A DNA stretch of 62,309 nucleotides from Colidextribacter sp. OB.20 (GCF_009911595.1 NZ_QWKG01000023.1:1-62309); one strand, 5' to 3'; positions 32,956 through 41,726 are shown, numbered from the stretch's first letter. The notes: generated by a model from the sequence alone, not told the origin. Program-made: numbers and translations.

Positions 32956-33045
32956 GATGTATGAACCCTTTCTGAAAGACTCGCAGGCATTTGCCTGTAC
33001 GGTTGCTTCCAGATTAGGCTATGTATGAGGAGGGGCAGAGGTGTC

Positions 33046-33070
33046 TGTAGGGCGCGCCGTCCGAGTATAC
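33046..33070. repeat. Half copy of the TGTAGGG palindromic repeat
   Basis: TGTAGGGCGCGCCGTCCGAG matches one end of the family. The other end is missing or diverged. It lies between the ZIP and phosphate transporter genes. Confidence 0.5.
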
Positions 33071-33102
33071 GGAAGAATCTGGAAAAACAGGCCGCAGGGC
33101 CC

Positions 33103-34131
33103 TCACATCACCAAAAACACCCTTGCCATCCAGTACCCGATGGCCATGCAGCCGGGGAAGGTGAGCACCCAGGCCAGGGCGATTTTTCCGGCGGTAGCCC
33201 AGTCGGGGCGGCTTCCCCCGGTGGAGCCCACCCCCAGCAGGGCGCAGGTGCGGGTGTGGGTGGTGGAGACGGGCAGGCCCAGCAGGGTAGCCCCCAGCAG
33301 GCAGGCGACGCTGCCCAGATCGGCGGCCAGCCCTTCCCGGGGCCCCAGAGAGACCATCTCACGGCCCACAGTGTCGATGATCCGCTTTCCTCCCATCAAA
33401 GTGCCCAGAGCCATGAACAGTGCGCACAGGATCATGAGCCACAGAGGGATTACGAAGGTCCCCTCGTCCGCCCGGCCCTGGGCCAGGGCGGCCCCCAGCA
33501 GAAAGACGCCAATGAACTTCTGGCCGTCCTGGGCCCCGTGGAGGAAGGAGGCTGCGGCCGCCCCAGGTAGCTGTGCCAGGCGAAGTGTACGGGGAGAAGC
33601 CTTTACAGGCTTGAGGCGGCGGTAAGCGGCCCGTCCGGCCCAAAAGCCGGCGGCTGCGGACAGGAGCAGGCCCAGCCCTACTTTGGCCCAGCAGCCCCAG
33701 CGGATGCAGGAGAAGGAGCCCTCCAGGGCCACCGCCGCCCCGGAGATGCCGGCCACCAGAGCGTGGCTCTCGCTGGTGGGAATGCCGAAAAACCAGGCCA
33801 GCCCGGCCCACAGAACGATGGCCGTCATGGCGGCGCACAGAGCGGTGAGGGCGGCCCTGGGCCCGCCGCCGAAGGAGGCGATGGAGTACACCGTCTCGGC
33901 CACCGAGGCGTTCACCGAGGTGACGCACAGCACCCCCAGAAAGTTGCACACCGCCGCCAGCACCACCGCCGGCCGGAAGGGGAGGGCCCCCGTCACCACC
34001 GCCCCGGCGATGGCGTTCGGGGCGTCTGTCCAGCCGTTGACCAGCAGGACGGCCAGGGTCAGCAGAACCGTCCCGAGCAGGGCGGGGTTTTCCACCAGCT
34101 GGCGCAGAAAATCGACAAAAGCGAGGGGCAT
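33103..34131 (-). CDS. PiT family inorganic phosphate transporter
   Basis: 342 residues from the ATG at 34131 (MPLAFVDFLRQLV), 8 bases after GGAGG; the ATG at 34146 overlaps that site. PiT signatures occur in both halves: NGWTDAPNAIAGAVVTGALP and FGIPTSESHALVAGISGAA, then FLHGAQDGQKFIGVFLL and GLPVSTTHTRTCALLGVG. About ten membrane helices. It takes up phosphate, probably as a metal-phosphate complex, with low affinity. Confidence 0.9.
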   Translation of the reverse strand: MPLAFVDFLRQLVENPALLGTVLLTLAVLLVNGWTDAPNAIAGAVVTGALPFRPAVVLAAVCNFLGVLCVTSVNASVAETVYSIASFGGGPRAALTALCAAMTAIVLWAGLAWFFGIPTSESHALVAGISGAAVALEGSFSCIRWGCWAKVGLGLLLSAAAGFWAGRAAYRRLKPVKASPRTLRLAQLPGAAAASFLHGAQDGQKFIGVFLLGAALAQGRADEGTFVIPLWLMILCALFMALGTLMGGKRIIDTVGREMVSLGPREGLAADLGSVACLLGATLLGLPVSTTHTRTCALLGVGSTGGSRPDWATAGKIALAWVLTFPGCMAIGYWMARVFLVM

Positions 34132-34186
34132 GGACAACACCTCCATGCCCCAGCTTATGCGGCTGCGGCGCCGCGCAGTACGGGGA

Positions 34187-34350
34187 TTGCCTCTTTTTCT
34201 TGAAAGAAAAAGAGGCAAAAAGAACCTTGGAAAAAACTTCGTTTTTTCTCCGTTGAACCAGCAGGCCCTCTGTTTGCGAAGAGGAAAAACGCAGTTTTTC
34301 CAGAAATTTTTTCTTTTGGTTCTTTTCTTTTTCAAAAAAGAAAAGAACTT
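34187..34350. repeat. Palindrome block between the PiT gene and dinB
   Basis: Four hairpins in a row: GCCTCTTTTTCT / AGAAAAAGAGGC, GAAAAAACTTCGTTTTTTC, GGAAAAACGCAGTTTTTCC and TTCTTTTCTTTTT / AAAAAAGAAAAGAA. AT-rich arms with GC caps suggest a MITE-like repeat; the last hairpin supplies the dinB stop codon. Confidence 0.65.
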
Positions 34351-35576
34351 CCCCCTGGCGGCGGGGCGTGGCGCTCCCGGCCCGGGTCCCGAGGGGCGGA
34401 GGCGGGGGCGATGGCTCCAGGGCCATACTTGGACCGGATGGCGTCCATGGCGCCCTCCAGCCTCTCCAGCCGCCGGCGCTTTTCCTCCTGGCCGGCGGAA
34501 AACAGGTCCAGCTGGGCGCTGGCCTCCATGGCGGGGATGAGATAGATGGCGGTGACCGTCAGGGCCCGCACCGGGGCGGACATGTTCCAGCAGCTGTCCA
34601 CCAGGGCCGCCGCCGCCTGGGTCAGCTCCCGGGCCAGATCGGTGGGCGGGTCCAGCCGGGTCTGGCGGCTGATGTCCCGGAAGCTGGGGTCCCGGATGGA
34701 AAGGGAAATCCCTTGACACTTCATAGAGTGCCTGCGCAGCCGGACCGCCACCTGGTCAGCCAGCTGGGCAATGCCCGCCCGGATCTCCTCCCGGCCCTGG
34801 AGGTCGTTGGGAAAGGTGTATCCGTTGCCGATGGACTTGGGGGGCGTGTACTGTCCGGCGGGCGCCACAGGGGAGCTGTCCTCGCCGCAGGCGAAGCTGT
34901 GGAGCTGAGCGCCATTTTTCCCCAGCAGGGTGTACAGCTGCTCCCGGTCGAAGGCGGCAAGCTGGCCGATGGTGCGGATTCCGAACTGCTCAAAGGTCCG
35001 TGCCGCCGCCCGGCCCACATAGAGCAGGTCAGTGACCGGGAGGGGCCAGACCAGCTCCCGAAAATTTTCCCGGGTGATGACGGTGGTGGCGTCCGGCTTT
35101 TTATAGTCGCTGCCCAGCTTGGCGAACACCTTATTGAAGGACACCCCCACCGAGATGGTCAGTCCGAAGCGGCCGCGCACCTCGCTCCGCAGCTGGTCGG
35201 CCAATATTTTGGCATCCCCACCGAAGAGGTGGAGGGTGCCGGTGACGTCCAGCCAGCTCTCGTCGATGCCGAAGGGCTCCACCAGGTCGGTGTACTCCTG
35301 GTAAAGGGAATTTACTTTACGGGAAAACTCCTGGTACAGACCGTGGTGGGCGGGGAGGAGGGTCAGGTCGGGGCACTTCTTCCTGGCCTGCCAGATGGTC
35401 TCCGCGGTTTTGACCTGGAAGGCCTTGGCGGGCTCGTTTTTGGCCAGAATGATCCCGTGGCGGCTGTTTGGGTCGCCGCACACCGCCACCGGAAGATGGC
35501 GCAGCTCCGGGTGGGACAGCAGCTCCACCGAGGCATAAAAGCTGTTCAAGTCGCAGTGAAAAATGACCCGGTCCAT
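34332..35576 (-). CDS. dinB: DNA polymerase IV (Y-family)
   Basis: 414 residues from the ATG at 35576 (MDRVIFHCDLNSFYASVEL), with AAAGGAGGG upstream. Catalytic motifs: the N-terminal HCDLNSFYASVE with Asp, and EPFGIDESWLDVTG with the second Asp/Glu pair. A helix-hairpin-helix region (IRTIGQLAAFDREQL) and the little-finger domain follow. It bypasses damaged bases without proofreading. The last residues (SSFLF) and the TGA come from the palindromic block at 34187-34350, so the C-terminus has been altered; no clear beta-clamp motif is seen in the altered tail, though QLDLFS near residue 370 could serve. Confidence 0.92.
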   Translation of the reverse strand: MDRVIFHCDLNSFYASVELLSHPELRHLPVAVCGDPNSRHGIILAKNEPAKAFQVKTAETIWQARKKCPDLTLLPAHHGLYQEFSRKVNSLYQEYTDLVEPFGIDESWLDVTGTLHLFGGDAKILADQLRSEVRGRFGLTISVGVSFNKVFAKLGSDYKKPDATTVITRENFRELVWPLPVTDLLYVGRAAARTFEQFGIRTIGQLAAFDREQLYTLLGKNGAQLHSFACGEDSSPVAPAGQYTPPKSIGNGYTFPNDLQGREEIRAGIAQLADQVAVRLRRHSMKCQGISLSIRDPSFRDISRQTRLDPPTDLARELTQAAAALVDSCWNMSAPVRALTVTAIYLIPAMEASAQLDLFSAGQEEKRRRLERLEGAMDAIRSKYGPGAIAPASAPRDPGRERHAPPPGGSSFLF

Positions 35577-35647
35577 GGCCGCACCCTCCTTTGCTGCCAT
35601 TATACAGCAGTGCGGAGAAAAAGTCAAACTTTTGTTCTAATTTTTTC

Positions 35648-35676
35648 TTGACAATTTTTGCTGTGTTTGATATAAT
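35648..35676 (+). promoter_or_regulatory. Consensus sigma-A promoter before the DUF6348 gene
   Basis: TTGACA at 35648-35653, a 17-bp spacer, and TATAAT at 35671-35676: a full match to consensus. The predicted start gives a leader of about 28 bases. Confidence 0.85.
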
Positions 35677-35711
35677 GCAGACATTCAAGATACGGAAATT
35701 GGGTGCGGCAT

Positions 35712-36884
35712 ATGTTTGGATGGTTCAAGAAAAAGAGTGGGGAGACCTCTGTGGCCCAGCCGGTGCAGAGCGTGCCGGAGGCGGGTATCTCTCTGGAGGA
35801 GCGCGTTCTGCGCCAGGTGGTGGAGCTGGTGCCCGGCGCGGCGCTGGAGGGGGAGAAGCTGCGGTTCCCCCATTGCGGCGGGTTGACGATGCGGGTGGAG
35901 TTTCCCGACCTGGACGGCCCCAAGTTTCGCATGGAAGCCATTCTGGAGCACCCGGATTTCTTCGGTCCTCTGGTGGAATCCACCGCCGGGGTGGCCGACC
36001 GGGACGAGGACAAGGCCCGGTACGCCGCCCGGCAGATCGTAGACTCGGTGCTGGACGCCCTGCTCCCCGCCCTGCGGGGCGAGGGGGAGCCGGAGCCTCC
36101 AGTGGAGCTCTGGGGGAGGACCCACCGCTTCAAGGCCAGCGTCTCCGGCGTACTGCTGACCAACGCCCAGGAGCCGCCGGAGGGGCGGGATTTGTGGAGC
36201 CGGATGGCGAAGGCGGTGCTGGGCTGTTTGGGCAGCCAGAAGGTCTACTGGGTGAAGCTCTATGCGGCCCACTTGGGCGGCGGAGACACCTCCTGTGAGG
36301 TGCGCATCAACGGCTGGATTGTCCCCGAGCTCACCGAGACCATGGTTCAGCTGGCCAAAAGCTGGCCGCTGGAGGGTGCGCCGGTGAAGATCGCCAAGCA
36401 GTACATCGTCCTGGTCCAGGACGGAGACACCGCCTGCCCCTACACCTGGAGTCAGGTCAAGGACCTGACCCGGCAGGCCATCCGCCTGTTCGAGAGCGGG
36501 GCGAAGTATGACCAGATTCGGGAGAAATTGGAAAAATCCGCCCCAGACCCCTCCCTGGCGGAGGACGTGTTCGGCTTCCTGCCCGAGCTGATGGCCCAGG
36601 TGGTCTGGCCGCAGGTGAAGGTGACCAGCCAGTTCAGCATCAGCCGGCACGGGCATGGGCAGACCTCGGTCTGGTTTACCCAGTGCCGGGCCTGGGCCCC
36701 GGTGTACAGTGCCATTATGGACCACTTTCAGGAGGACCGGCCCGGCAAGGACCAGATCATGTCCATCGCGGGCACCAGCGCCATGCTCCACGCCCTGAAC
36801 AACGCCGTCAATAATGGGAGCAAGCTGGAGGACCTGATGATGTCCCAGGCCTTTATGGTCTCGGAGCACTATCAGCTGTGGTAA
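35712..36884 (+). CDS. DUF6348-like protein
   Basis: 390 residues from the ATG at 35712 (MFGWFKKKSGETS); the ribosome binding site is weak. The protein is soluble and has a two-half look: a domain with LDALLPALRGEGEPEPP and a second with MAQVVWPQVKVTSQFSISRHGHG. It resembles DUF6348 proteins of Firmicutes, for which no role is known. The TAA overlaps the start of the SPL-like gene by one base, so both are in one operon driven by the strong promoter at 35648. Confidence 0.65.
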   Translation: MFGWFKKKSGETSVAQPVQSVPEAGISLEERVLRQVVELVPGAALEGEKLRFPHCGGLTMRVEFPDLDGPKFRMEAILEHPDFFGPLVESTAGVADRDEDKARYAARQIVDSVLDALLPALRGEGEPEPPVELWGRTHRFKASVSGVLLTNAQEPPEGRDLWSRMAKAVLGCLGSQKVYWVKLYAAHLGGGDTSCEVRINGWIVPELTETMVQLAKSWPLEGAPVKIAKQYIVLVQDGDTACPYTWSQVKDLTRQAIRLFESGAKYDQIREKLEKSAPDPSLAEDVFGFLPELMAQVVWPQVKVTSQFSISRHGHGQTSVWFTQCRAWAPVYSAIMDHFQEDRPGKDQIMSIAGTSAMLHALNNAVNNGSKLEDLMMSQAFMVSEHYQLW

Positions 36885-37771
36885 TGGAATATATCCCTGC
36901 CAGGCACCTGCTCCACCGGAACAAGTCCACTGAGTGGTTCGGCGCCGACCACACTATGAATATCTATCGGGGCTGCTGCCACGGCTGTCTCTACTGCGAC
37001 AGCCGCAGCGCCTGCTACCAAAATCCGGATTTCGACCGGGTGAAGGCCAAGGCGGACGCCCTGCGCATCCTCCGGGACGACCTGGCCCGGAAGGTACGCC
37101 CCGCCTTTATCACCATGGGCTCCATGAGCGACCCCTACAACTCCTTTGAGAAGGAGCTCCAGCTCACCCGCCACGCGTTGGCGCTCATTGATGCCTACCA
37201 GTGCGGGGTGGCGGCAGCCACAAAAAGCGATTTAATCACCCGGGACGTGGACCTGTTTCTGATGATTCAGGACCACTCCCCGGTGATCTGCAAGCTGACA
37301 GTTACCACAACGGACGACGCCCTGGCCGCTAAAATCGAGCCCCACGCGCCCCCGCCCAGCCGCCGCCTGGCAGCCCTGGAGGAGCTGTCCAAAGCGGGGA
37401 TTTTCTCCGGAGTGCTCCTCATGCCCGTCCTGCCCTTTGTGGAGGATGTGCCGGAGAACGTCCTGGCTGTGGTGGACAGCGCCGCCCGGGCGGGGGCGAG
37501 GTTTGTCTACGCCGCCTTCGGGGTCACTATGCGGGAGGGCCAGCGGAATTTTTTCCTAAACGGTCTGGACCGGGCCTTTCCCGGGATGGGGGAGAGGTAT
37601 CGGAAGCGCTATGGCTCCCGCTACTACTGCTCCAGCCCCAGGGCGAAGGAGTTGTGGGAGTTGTTTTCCGCCCGGTGCCGGGAGCTGGGCCTGCTGTATG
37701 AGATGAAGCACATTGTTTCAGTTGCTACCCGGAGCTATGAGGACCGGCAGCTGAGCTTTTTTAACGAATGA
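36884..37771 (+). CDS. SPL family radical SAM protein
   Basis: 295 residues from the ATG at 36884, inside TAATGG. The 4Fe-4S motif is GCCHGCLYCDSRS (CxxxCxxC). The segments RPAFITMGSMSDPYNSFEKE and TRHALALIDAYQCGVAAATKS match the spore photoproduct lyase-like family. True SPL has a conserved Cys near the C-terminus that is not clear here, so it may be a relative of unknown substrate. It is co-transcribed with the DUF6348-like gene. Confidence 0.83.
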   Translation: MEYIPARHLLHRNKSTEWFGADHTMNIYRGCCHGCLYCDSRSACYQNPDFDRVKAKADALRILRDDLARKVRPAFITMGSMSDPYNSFEKELQLTRHALALIDAYQCGVAAATKSDLITRDVDLFLMIQDHSPVICKLTVTTTDDALAAKIEPHAPPPSRRLAALEELSKAGIFSGVLLMPVLPFVEDVPENVLAVVDSAARAGARFVYAAFGVTMREGQRNFFLNGLDRAFPGMGERYRKRYGSRYYCSSPRAKELWELFSARCRELGLLYEMKHIVSVATRSYEDRQLSFFNE

Positions 37772-38192
37772 TCGGGATACAGAACTCACATAGATGCTCC
37801 GCGATTTTTGGGGAAGAATAACGTTCGATGATCGGTTTTGTATTGTCAATGGACAAGGTGAGCTGTCCAATATTTTGCCAAAAGGATGATACGCCTTGCT
37901 GTGTATGCTGAACTTCAAAGACAGCGTATGTTCCGTCATCAATGCTGCGGGTGGGAAGGGGAATGGCTGCATGTGCAGGGACGATCAGGCCGACATCATA
38001 TCTTAATTGTTCCGCAGGTATGATGGCCGGGTTATCCAGCGGGATACCCAATATGGTGCTTTTCTCGTGAAATAGGCCGTGTTGCGCTAAAAAAGCCTTC
38101 AAATTCTCCATTAGCTGACGATTTTCGGGTCCGTATGCCCCAATGCGGCGCATATAGGCTATGGTAATGCCCTGAAATGTCTCGAATTTCAA
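37761..38192 (-). CDS. GyrI-like / AraC effector-binding domain protein
   Basis: 143 residues from a TTG at 38192, with GGAGG 8 bases upstream. The sequence (FETFQGITIAYMRRIGAYG; IPAEQLRYDVGLIVPAHA; GTYAVFEVQHT) fits the GyrI-like small-molecule binding domain found in SbmC and in the C-terminal half of some AraC regulators. There is no DNA-binding domain, so it may sense or sequester a toxic compound. Its 3' end overlaps the convergent SPL-like gene by 11 bp. Its GC content is lower than its neighbours, a sign of possible transfer. Confidence 0.8.
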   Translation of the reverse strand: MKFETFQGITIAYMRRIGAYGPENRQLMENLKAFLAQHGLFHEKSTILGIPLDNPAIIPAEQLRYDVGLIVPAHAAIPLPTRSIDDGTYAVFEVQHTQQGVSSFWQNIGQLTLSIDNTKPIIERYSSPKIAEHLCEFCIPIIR

Positions 38193-38285
38193 ATGAATTG
38201 CCTCCAAATTATATTTAATTTTCTGGCCAGATAAGTTGATAATACAGGCAATTAAAATGAATTTCAAGCATTTTTTAAATAAAAC

Positions 38286-38309
38286 AGGCCCGCCCCGGAG
38301 GGCGGGCCT
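38286..38309 (-). terminator. Terminator of the phosphofructokinase gene
   Basis: AGGCCCGCCC / GGGCGGGCCT with a CCGG loop; on the minus strand it runs into GTTTT, 14 bp after the stop codon. Confidence 0.85.
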
Positions 38310-38322
38310 TTGACTTGGAAAA

Positions 38323-39561
38323 TTACTTTGCCAGAACCTTCTTCAGGCGGGCGAAACGAGGGAGCCCCTGCTCGGTGGGGGCCTTGGCATCGCCCTGGAT
38401 GAGGGGCAGGGCGTAGTCGATGAAGGCCTGTGTCACGCCGTTGTGCTCGGCGTTGATCCACTCCAGGGGGACCTTCTTCTCGAAGTTGGCCACCTCGGAC
38501 AGGTTGAACAGCTTGGTCTCGCACTTATAGCCACCATCCCGAGTGCAGACAAAGCCCACCATTTTGTCGGTCTCGCCGGACACGGCGGCCTCCACGGCGG
38601 TCTTGCCGGCCAGGAAGGACTCGTCGATGTCGGTGCGGGAGGCCACATGGGCGCCGCAACGCTGGAGCAGGCTGAGCTCGATGCCCCGGACCTTGGCGCC
38701 GGTCTTCTCCTTGACCACGCTGGCCAGCAGAGCGGCCAGACCGCCCAGCTGAGCGTGGCCGAAGCCGTCGGTGGCGGAGGTCTTGGCCTCAGAGACGAAG
38801 GAGCCGTCGGCGTAGTGGATACCCTCGGAGACGGCCACGATGCAGTTGCCGTTGGCCTTGAAGATGCGGTCTACATCGGCCAGGAACTTGTCCATATCGA
38901 AGTCCACCTCGGGGAGGTAGACCAGGTCGGGGGCGCACCCCACCACGCCCGCCAGGGCGGCGGCCCCGGCCAGCCAGCCGGCGTGACGGCCCATGATCTC
39001 AATGATGGTCACCATGCCGGTGTCATATACCCGGGCGTCCTTATACACCTCGGCGCAGGAGGTGGCAATATACTTGGCGGCGGAGGCAAAGCCGGGGCAG
39101 TGGTCGGTGCCGAACAGGTCGTTGTCGATGGTCTTGGGCACGCCCATGATGCGGCACTCATAGCCAACCTTCTGCATATATTTGGAAATTTTGTTGCAGG
39201 TGTCCATGGAGTCGTTGCCGCCGTTGTAGAAGAAATAGCGCACGTCGTACTTCTTAAAAATCTCCAAAATGCGCTTGTAGTCGGTGTCGTCGGCGTCGGG
39301 GTCGGCGATCTTGTAGCGGCAGGAGCCCAGCTCGGAGGAGGGGGTGTTGAGCAGCAGCTCCAGCTCCTTGGCGTCCTCCTGGCCCATGTTGTACAGCTTG
39401 TCGTTGAGTACGCCCTTGATGCCGTGGGCCGCACCGTAGACGGCGGTGATGTCGGGGCAGTCGAGGGCAGTGCGGATGACGCCGTAGGCGCTGGCGTTGA
39501 TGACCGAGGTGGGGCCGCCGGACTGACCGATAATCAGGGCGCCCTTTAATGTGTTGCTCAT
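38323..39561 (-). CDS. pfp: 6-phosphofructokinase, pyrophosphate-type
   Basis: 412 residues from the ATG at 39561 (MSNTLKGALIIGQSGGP), with TTGGAGG 8 bases upstream. The N-terminal GQSGGPTSVINAS binds the phosphoryl donor. The motif YNGGNDSMD has Asn-Asp in place of the Gly-Asp of ATP enzymes and PKTIDNDL has a Lys, both typical of pyrophosphate-dependent PFK. It converts fructose 6-phosphate to fructose 1,6-bisphosphate reversibly. fba lies 1.2 kb away on the other strand, so consecutive steps of glycolysis are encoded close together. Confidence 0.9.
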   Translation of the reverse strand: MSNTLKGALIIGQSGGPTSVINASAYGVIRTALDCPDITAVYGAAHGIKGVLNDKLYNMGQEDAKELELLLNTPSSELGSCRYKIADPDADDTDYKRILEIFKKYDVRYFFYNGGNDSMDTCNKISKYMQKVGYECRIMGVPKTIDNDLFGTDHCPGFASAAKYIATSCAEVYKDARVYDTGMVTIIEIMGRHAGWLAGAAALAGVVGCAPDLVYLPEVDFDMDKFLADVDRIFKANGNCIVAVSEGIHYADGSFVSEAKTSATDGFGHAQLGGLAALLASVVKEKTGAKVRGIELSLLQRCGAHVASRTDIDESFLAGKTAVEAAVSGETDKMVGFVCTRDGGYKCETKLFNLSEVANFEKKVPLEWINAEHNGVTQAFIDYALPLIQGDAKAPTEQGLPRFARLKKVLAK

Positions 39562-39725
39562 GTTGATTACCTCCAAATTCAAAATATCCTTTGTGGAATG
39601 GGTAATATTTTTAGCAGGGATATTATAGCAAAAACTTCTCCCATTGTAAACGGGAAGAATAGCTGACTTTGTCTTGAATTACGGGGCAAGAGGTAGTAAA
39701 ATCACAGGGAAAAGAGGTGGAAATT

Positions 39726-40286
39726 ATGAGCGATATGATGGTATTTACTGACAGAAAAAAATTTAGAGAGTGGCTTCAGGCATACTGCCTGTCCAGCGGC
39801 GGTATCTGGCTTTTATTTGGTAAAGCCGGCGGGCCGAAAACGGTAACGGCGGGGGAGGCACTGGAGGAGGCGCTGTGCTTTGGGTGGATCGACGGACAGA
39901 TGAAAAGCATCGACAGCAAAACCTACAAAAAATACTTTTCCATGCGCCGGGAGAAGAGTAAATGGTCGGAAAAGAACAAAGCGTTGGTCCAAAGCTTGGA
40001 GGAGCGGGGGCTTATGACTGAGTTCGGCCGGCAGAAAATAGAAGAGGCGAAAAAGAACGGCCAGTGGGACGCGCCAAACCCCATGGCGGTCACCGAGGAG
40101 CAGATTTCCGCTGTATCCGCGCTGCTGGAGGGGCATGAGCCCGCCTGGACAAACTTCCAGGCCATGCCCCTGTCGGTCAGGAAAACCTACACCCGGGCGT
40201 ATTTCGACGCCAAGACGGCTGCCGGGCGGGAAAAACGGATCGCCTGGATGGTGGACCGGCTCAACCAAAATCTGAGGCCGATGTAA
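39726..40286 (+). CDS. YdeI/OmpD-associated family protein
   Basis: 186 residues from the ATG at 39726 (MSDMMVFTDRKKFREWL), with AGAGGTGG upstream. The sequence matches the YdeI family, which has a Bacteroidetes OmpD-associated domain: FREWLQAYCLSSGGIWLLFG, ALEEALCFGWIDGQMKSID, RREKSKWSEKNKALVQ and MPLSVRKTYTRAYFDAKTAAGRE near the end. These are cytoplasmic proteins linked to stress and antimicrobial peptide tolerance in some bacteria; the molecular role is unknown. Confidence 0.88.
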   Translation: MSDMMVFTDRKKFREWLQAYCLSSGGIWLLFGKAGGPKTVTAGEALEEALCFGWIDGQMKSIDSKTYKKYFSMRREKSKWSEKNKALVQSLEERGLMTEFGRQKIEEAKKNGQWDAPNPMAVTEEQISAVSALLEGHEPAWTNFQAMPLSVRKTYTRAYFDAKTAAGREKRIAWMVDRLNQNLRPM

Positions 40287-40291
40287 CCGTT

Positions 40292-40335
40292 CACAAATCC
40301 CACAAAAGCAAAGTCTGTCCGGCGGGAGTTTTTAA
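40292..40335. repeat. Direct-repeat partner of the terminator at 40641 (decayed copy)
   Basis: TTCACAAATCCCACAAAA ... CTGTCCGGCGGGAGTTTTT occurs here and again at 40624-40669. In this copy the left arm of the stem has changed (AGCAAAGT for CTCCTGCC), so the hairpin is lost. The two copies flank the 56-residue gene. Confidence 0.65.
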
Positions 40336-40366
40336 ATTTTACTGCCCTGATTGAAAATGAATAGGG

Positions 40367-40395
40367 TTTACACTTGCTGCCTAATCTGCTATAAT
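40367..40395 (+). promoter_or_regulatory. Promoter of the 56-residue gene
   Basis: TTTACA at 40367-40372, 17-bp spacer, TATAAT at 40390-40395. Confidence 0.75.
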
Positions 40396-40442
40396 AGATT
40401 CAGCAGTTCAACCAAATCGTGCCAATGAAAGGAGATGCTATT

Positions 40443-40613
40443 ATGTCGGATAAAGAATTGGTCACTATGACAATCGAGCATTATGGTGATTTGCAGCGAA
40501 TCAAACAGGCGAATGGCGATTATGAAAATCCGGCCCTTGACTACGTGCTGAAGCTAACCATTGCGAAGCTGTCCTCTCTGGGCGTGAATGTTGAGGATAT
40601 CACGCTGAACTGA
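40443..40613 (+). CDS. Small hypothetical protein (56 residues)
   Basis: ATG at 40443 with AAAGGAG 8 bases upstream. The protein is helical and acidic (SDKELVTMTIEHYGDLQRIK; LDYVLKLTIAKLSSLGV). It has its own promoter and terminator, so it is probably expressed as a stand-alone message. Not recognised. Confidence 0.65.
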   Translation: MSDKELVTMTIEHYGDLQRIKQANGDYENPALDYVLKLTIAKLSSLGVNVEDITLN

Positions 40614-40640
40614 CACTGAATTTCTTCACAAATCCCACAA

Positions 40641-40669
40641 AACTCCTGCCTGTCCGGCGGGAGTTTTTT
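40641..40669 (+). terminator. Terminator of the 56-residue gene
   Basis: AACTCCTGCC / GGCGGGAGTT (one G-T pair) with a TGTCC loop and TTTTTT. Confidence 0.8.
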
Positions 40670-40742
40670 CCCGGTTGTATGTTGCAATCCGGGGAAAATG
40701 TGGTAAAATAAAGGAGACTTAATTATTAAGGAGGTTATTCCT

Positions 40743-41711
40743 ATGCCCCTTGTTACTTCTACAGAAATGTTCAAGAAGGCCTATAACGGCGGTTACGCCG
40801 TGGGCGCCTTCAACGTCAACAACATGGAGATCATCCAGGGCATCACTGAGGCCTGCCGCGAGGAGAAGGCCCCTGTGATTCTCCAGGTCTCCAAGGGCGC
40901 CCGGGCCTACGCCAACCGCACCTATCTGGTGAAGCTGGTGGAGGCCGCTGTCATTGAGTGCCCCGAGATTCCCATCGTGCTCCACCTGGACCACGGCGAC
41001 AGCTTCGAGACCTGCAAGTCCTGCATTGACGACGGCTTTACCTCCGTCATGATCGACCTGTCCTCCAAGCCCTTCGCCGAGAACATCGAGGGCACCAAGA
41101 AGGTGGTCGAGTACGCCCACGACCACGGCGTGGTCGTTGAGGCCGAGCTGGGCGCTCTGGCCGGCGTGGAGGACGACGTGAACGTCTCCGCCGAGGCCTC
41201 CCACTACACCCGCCCCGAAGAGGTGGAGGAGTTTGTCTCCAAGACCGGCTGCGACTCCCTGGCCATCGCCATCGGCACCAGCCACGGCGCTTACAAGTTC
41301 ACCGCTGCCCAGTGCACCCGCAATGAGAAGGGTGAGCTGGTTCCCCCTCCGCTGCGCTTCGATATCCTGGATGAGGTCGTGAAGCGCCTGCCCGGCTTCC
41401 CCATCGTGCTCCATGGCTCCTCTTCCGTGCCCCAGAACTACGTGAAGATGATCAACGAGAACGGCGGCAAGATGCCCGACGCCGTGGGCATTCCCGAGTC
41501 CCAGCTGCGCAAGGCCGCTGAGAGCGCTGTCTGCAAGATTAACATCGACTCCGACCTGCGTCTGGCCCTGACCGGCACCGTCCGTCAGTACTTCAACGAG
41601 CACCCCGACCACTTCGACCCCCGGCAGTACCTCAAGCCCGCCCGCGCCAACATCAAGGAGCTGGTCCGCCACAAGCTGGTGGACGTCTTGGGCTGCAACG
41701 GCAAGGCCTAA
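40743..41711 (+). CDS. fba: Fructose-bisphosphate aldolase, class II
   Basis: 322 residues with AAGGAGG upstream. It is a zinc-dependent aldolase: VGAFNVNNMEIIQGI, VLHLDHGDSFETCKS (first zinc His and the catalytic Asp), VVEAELGALAGVEDD, AIGTSHGAYKF and VLHGSSSVP (further His ligands), and NIDSDLRLALTG. It splits fructose 1,6-bisphosphate into the two triose phosphates. Codon use is strongly biased, as in highly expressed genes. A strong terminator follows. Confidence 0.95.
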   Translation: MPLVTSTEMFKKAYNGGYAVGAFNVNNMEIIQGITEACREEKAPVILQVSKGARAYANRTYLVKLVEAAVIECPEIPIVLHLDHGDSFETCKSCIDDGFTSVMIDLSSKPFAENIEGTKKVVEYAHDHGVVVEAELGALAGVEDDVNVSAEASHYTRPEEVEEFVSKTGCDSLAIAIGTSHGAYKFTAAQCTRNEKGELVPPPLRFDILDEVVKRLPGFPIVLHGSSSVPQNYVKMINENGGKMPDAVGIPESQLRKAAESAVCKINIDSDLRLALTGTVRQYFNEHPDHFDPRQYLKPARANIKELVRHKLVDVLGCNGKA

Positions 41712-41726
41712 CTCATCCGCGTTTAA

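Noticed and set aside
36878-36883. GTG at 36878 as start of the SPL-like gene
   Set aside because: The ATG at 36884 overlaps the previous stop in the usual coupled manner and fits the family start MEYIPA.
38443-39549. A 368-codon plus-strand frame across the phosphofructokinase gene
   Set aside because: Antisense shadow of a strongly codon-biased gene; Gly/Val/His-rich and without motifs.
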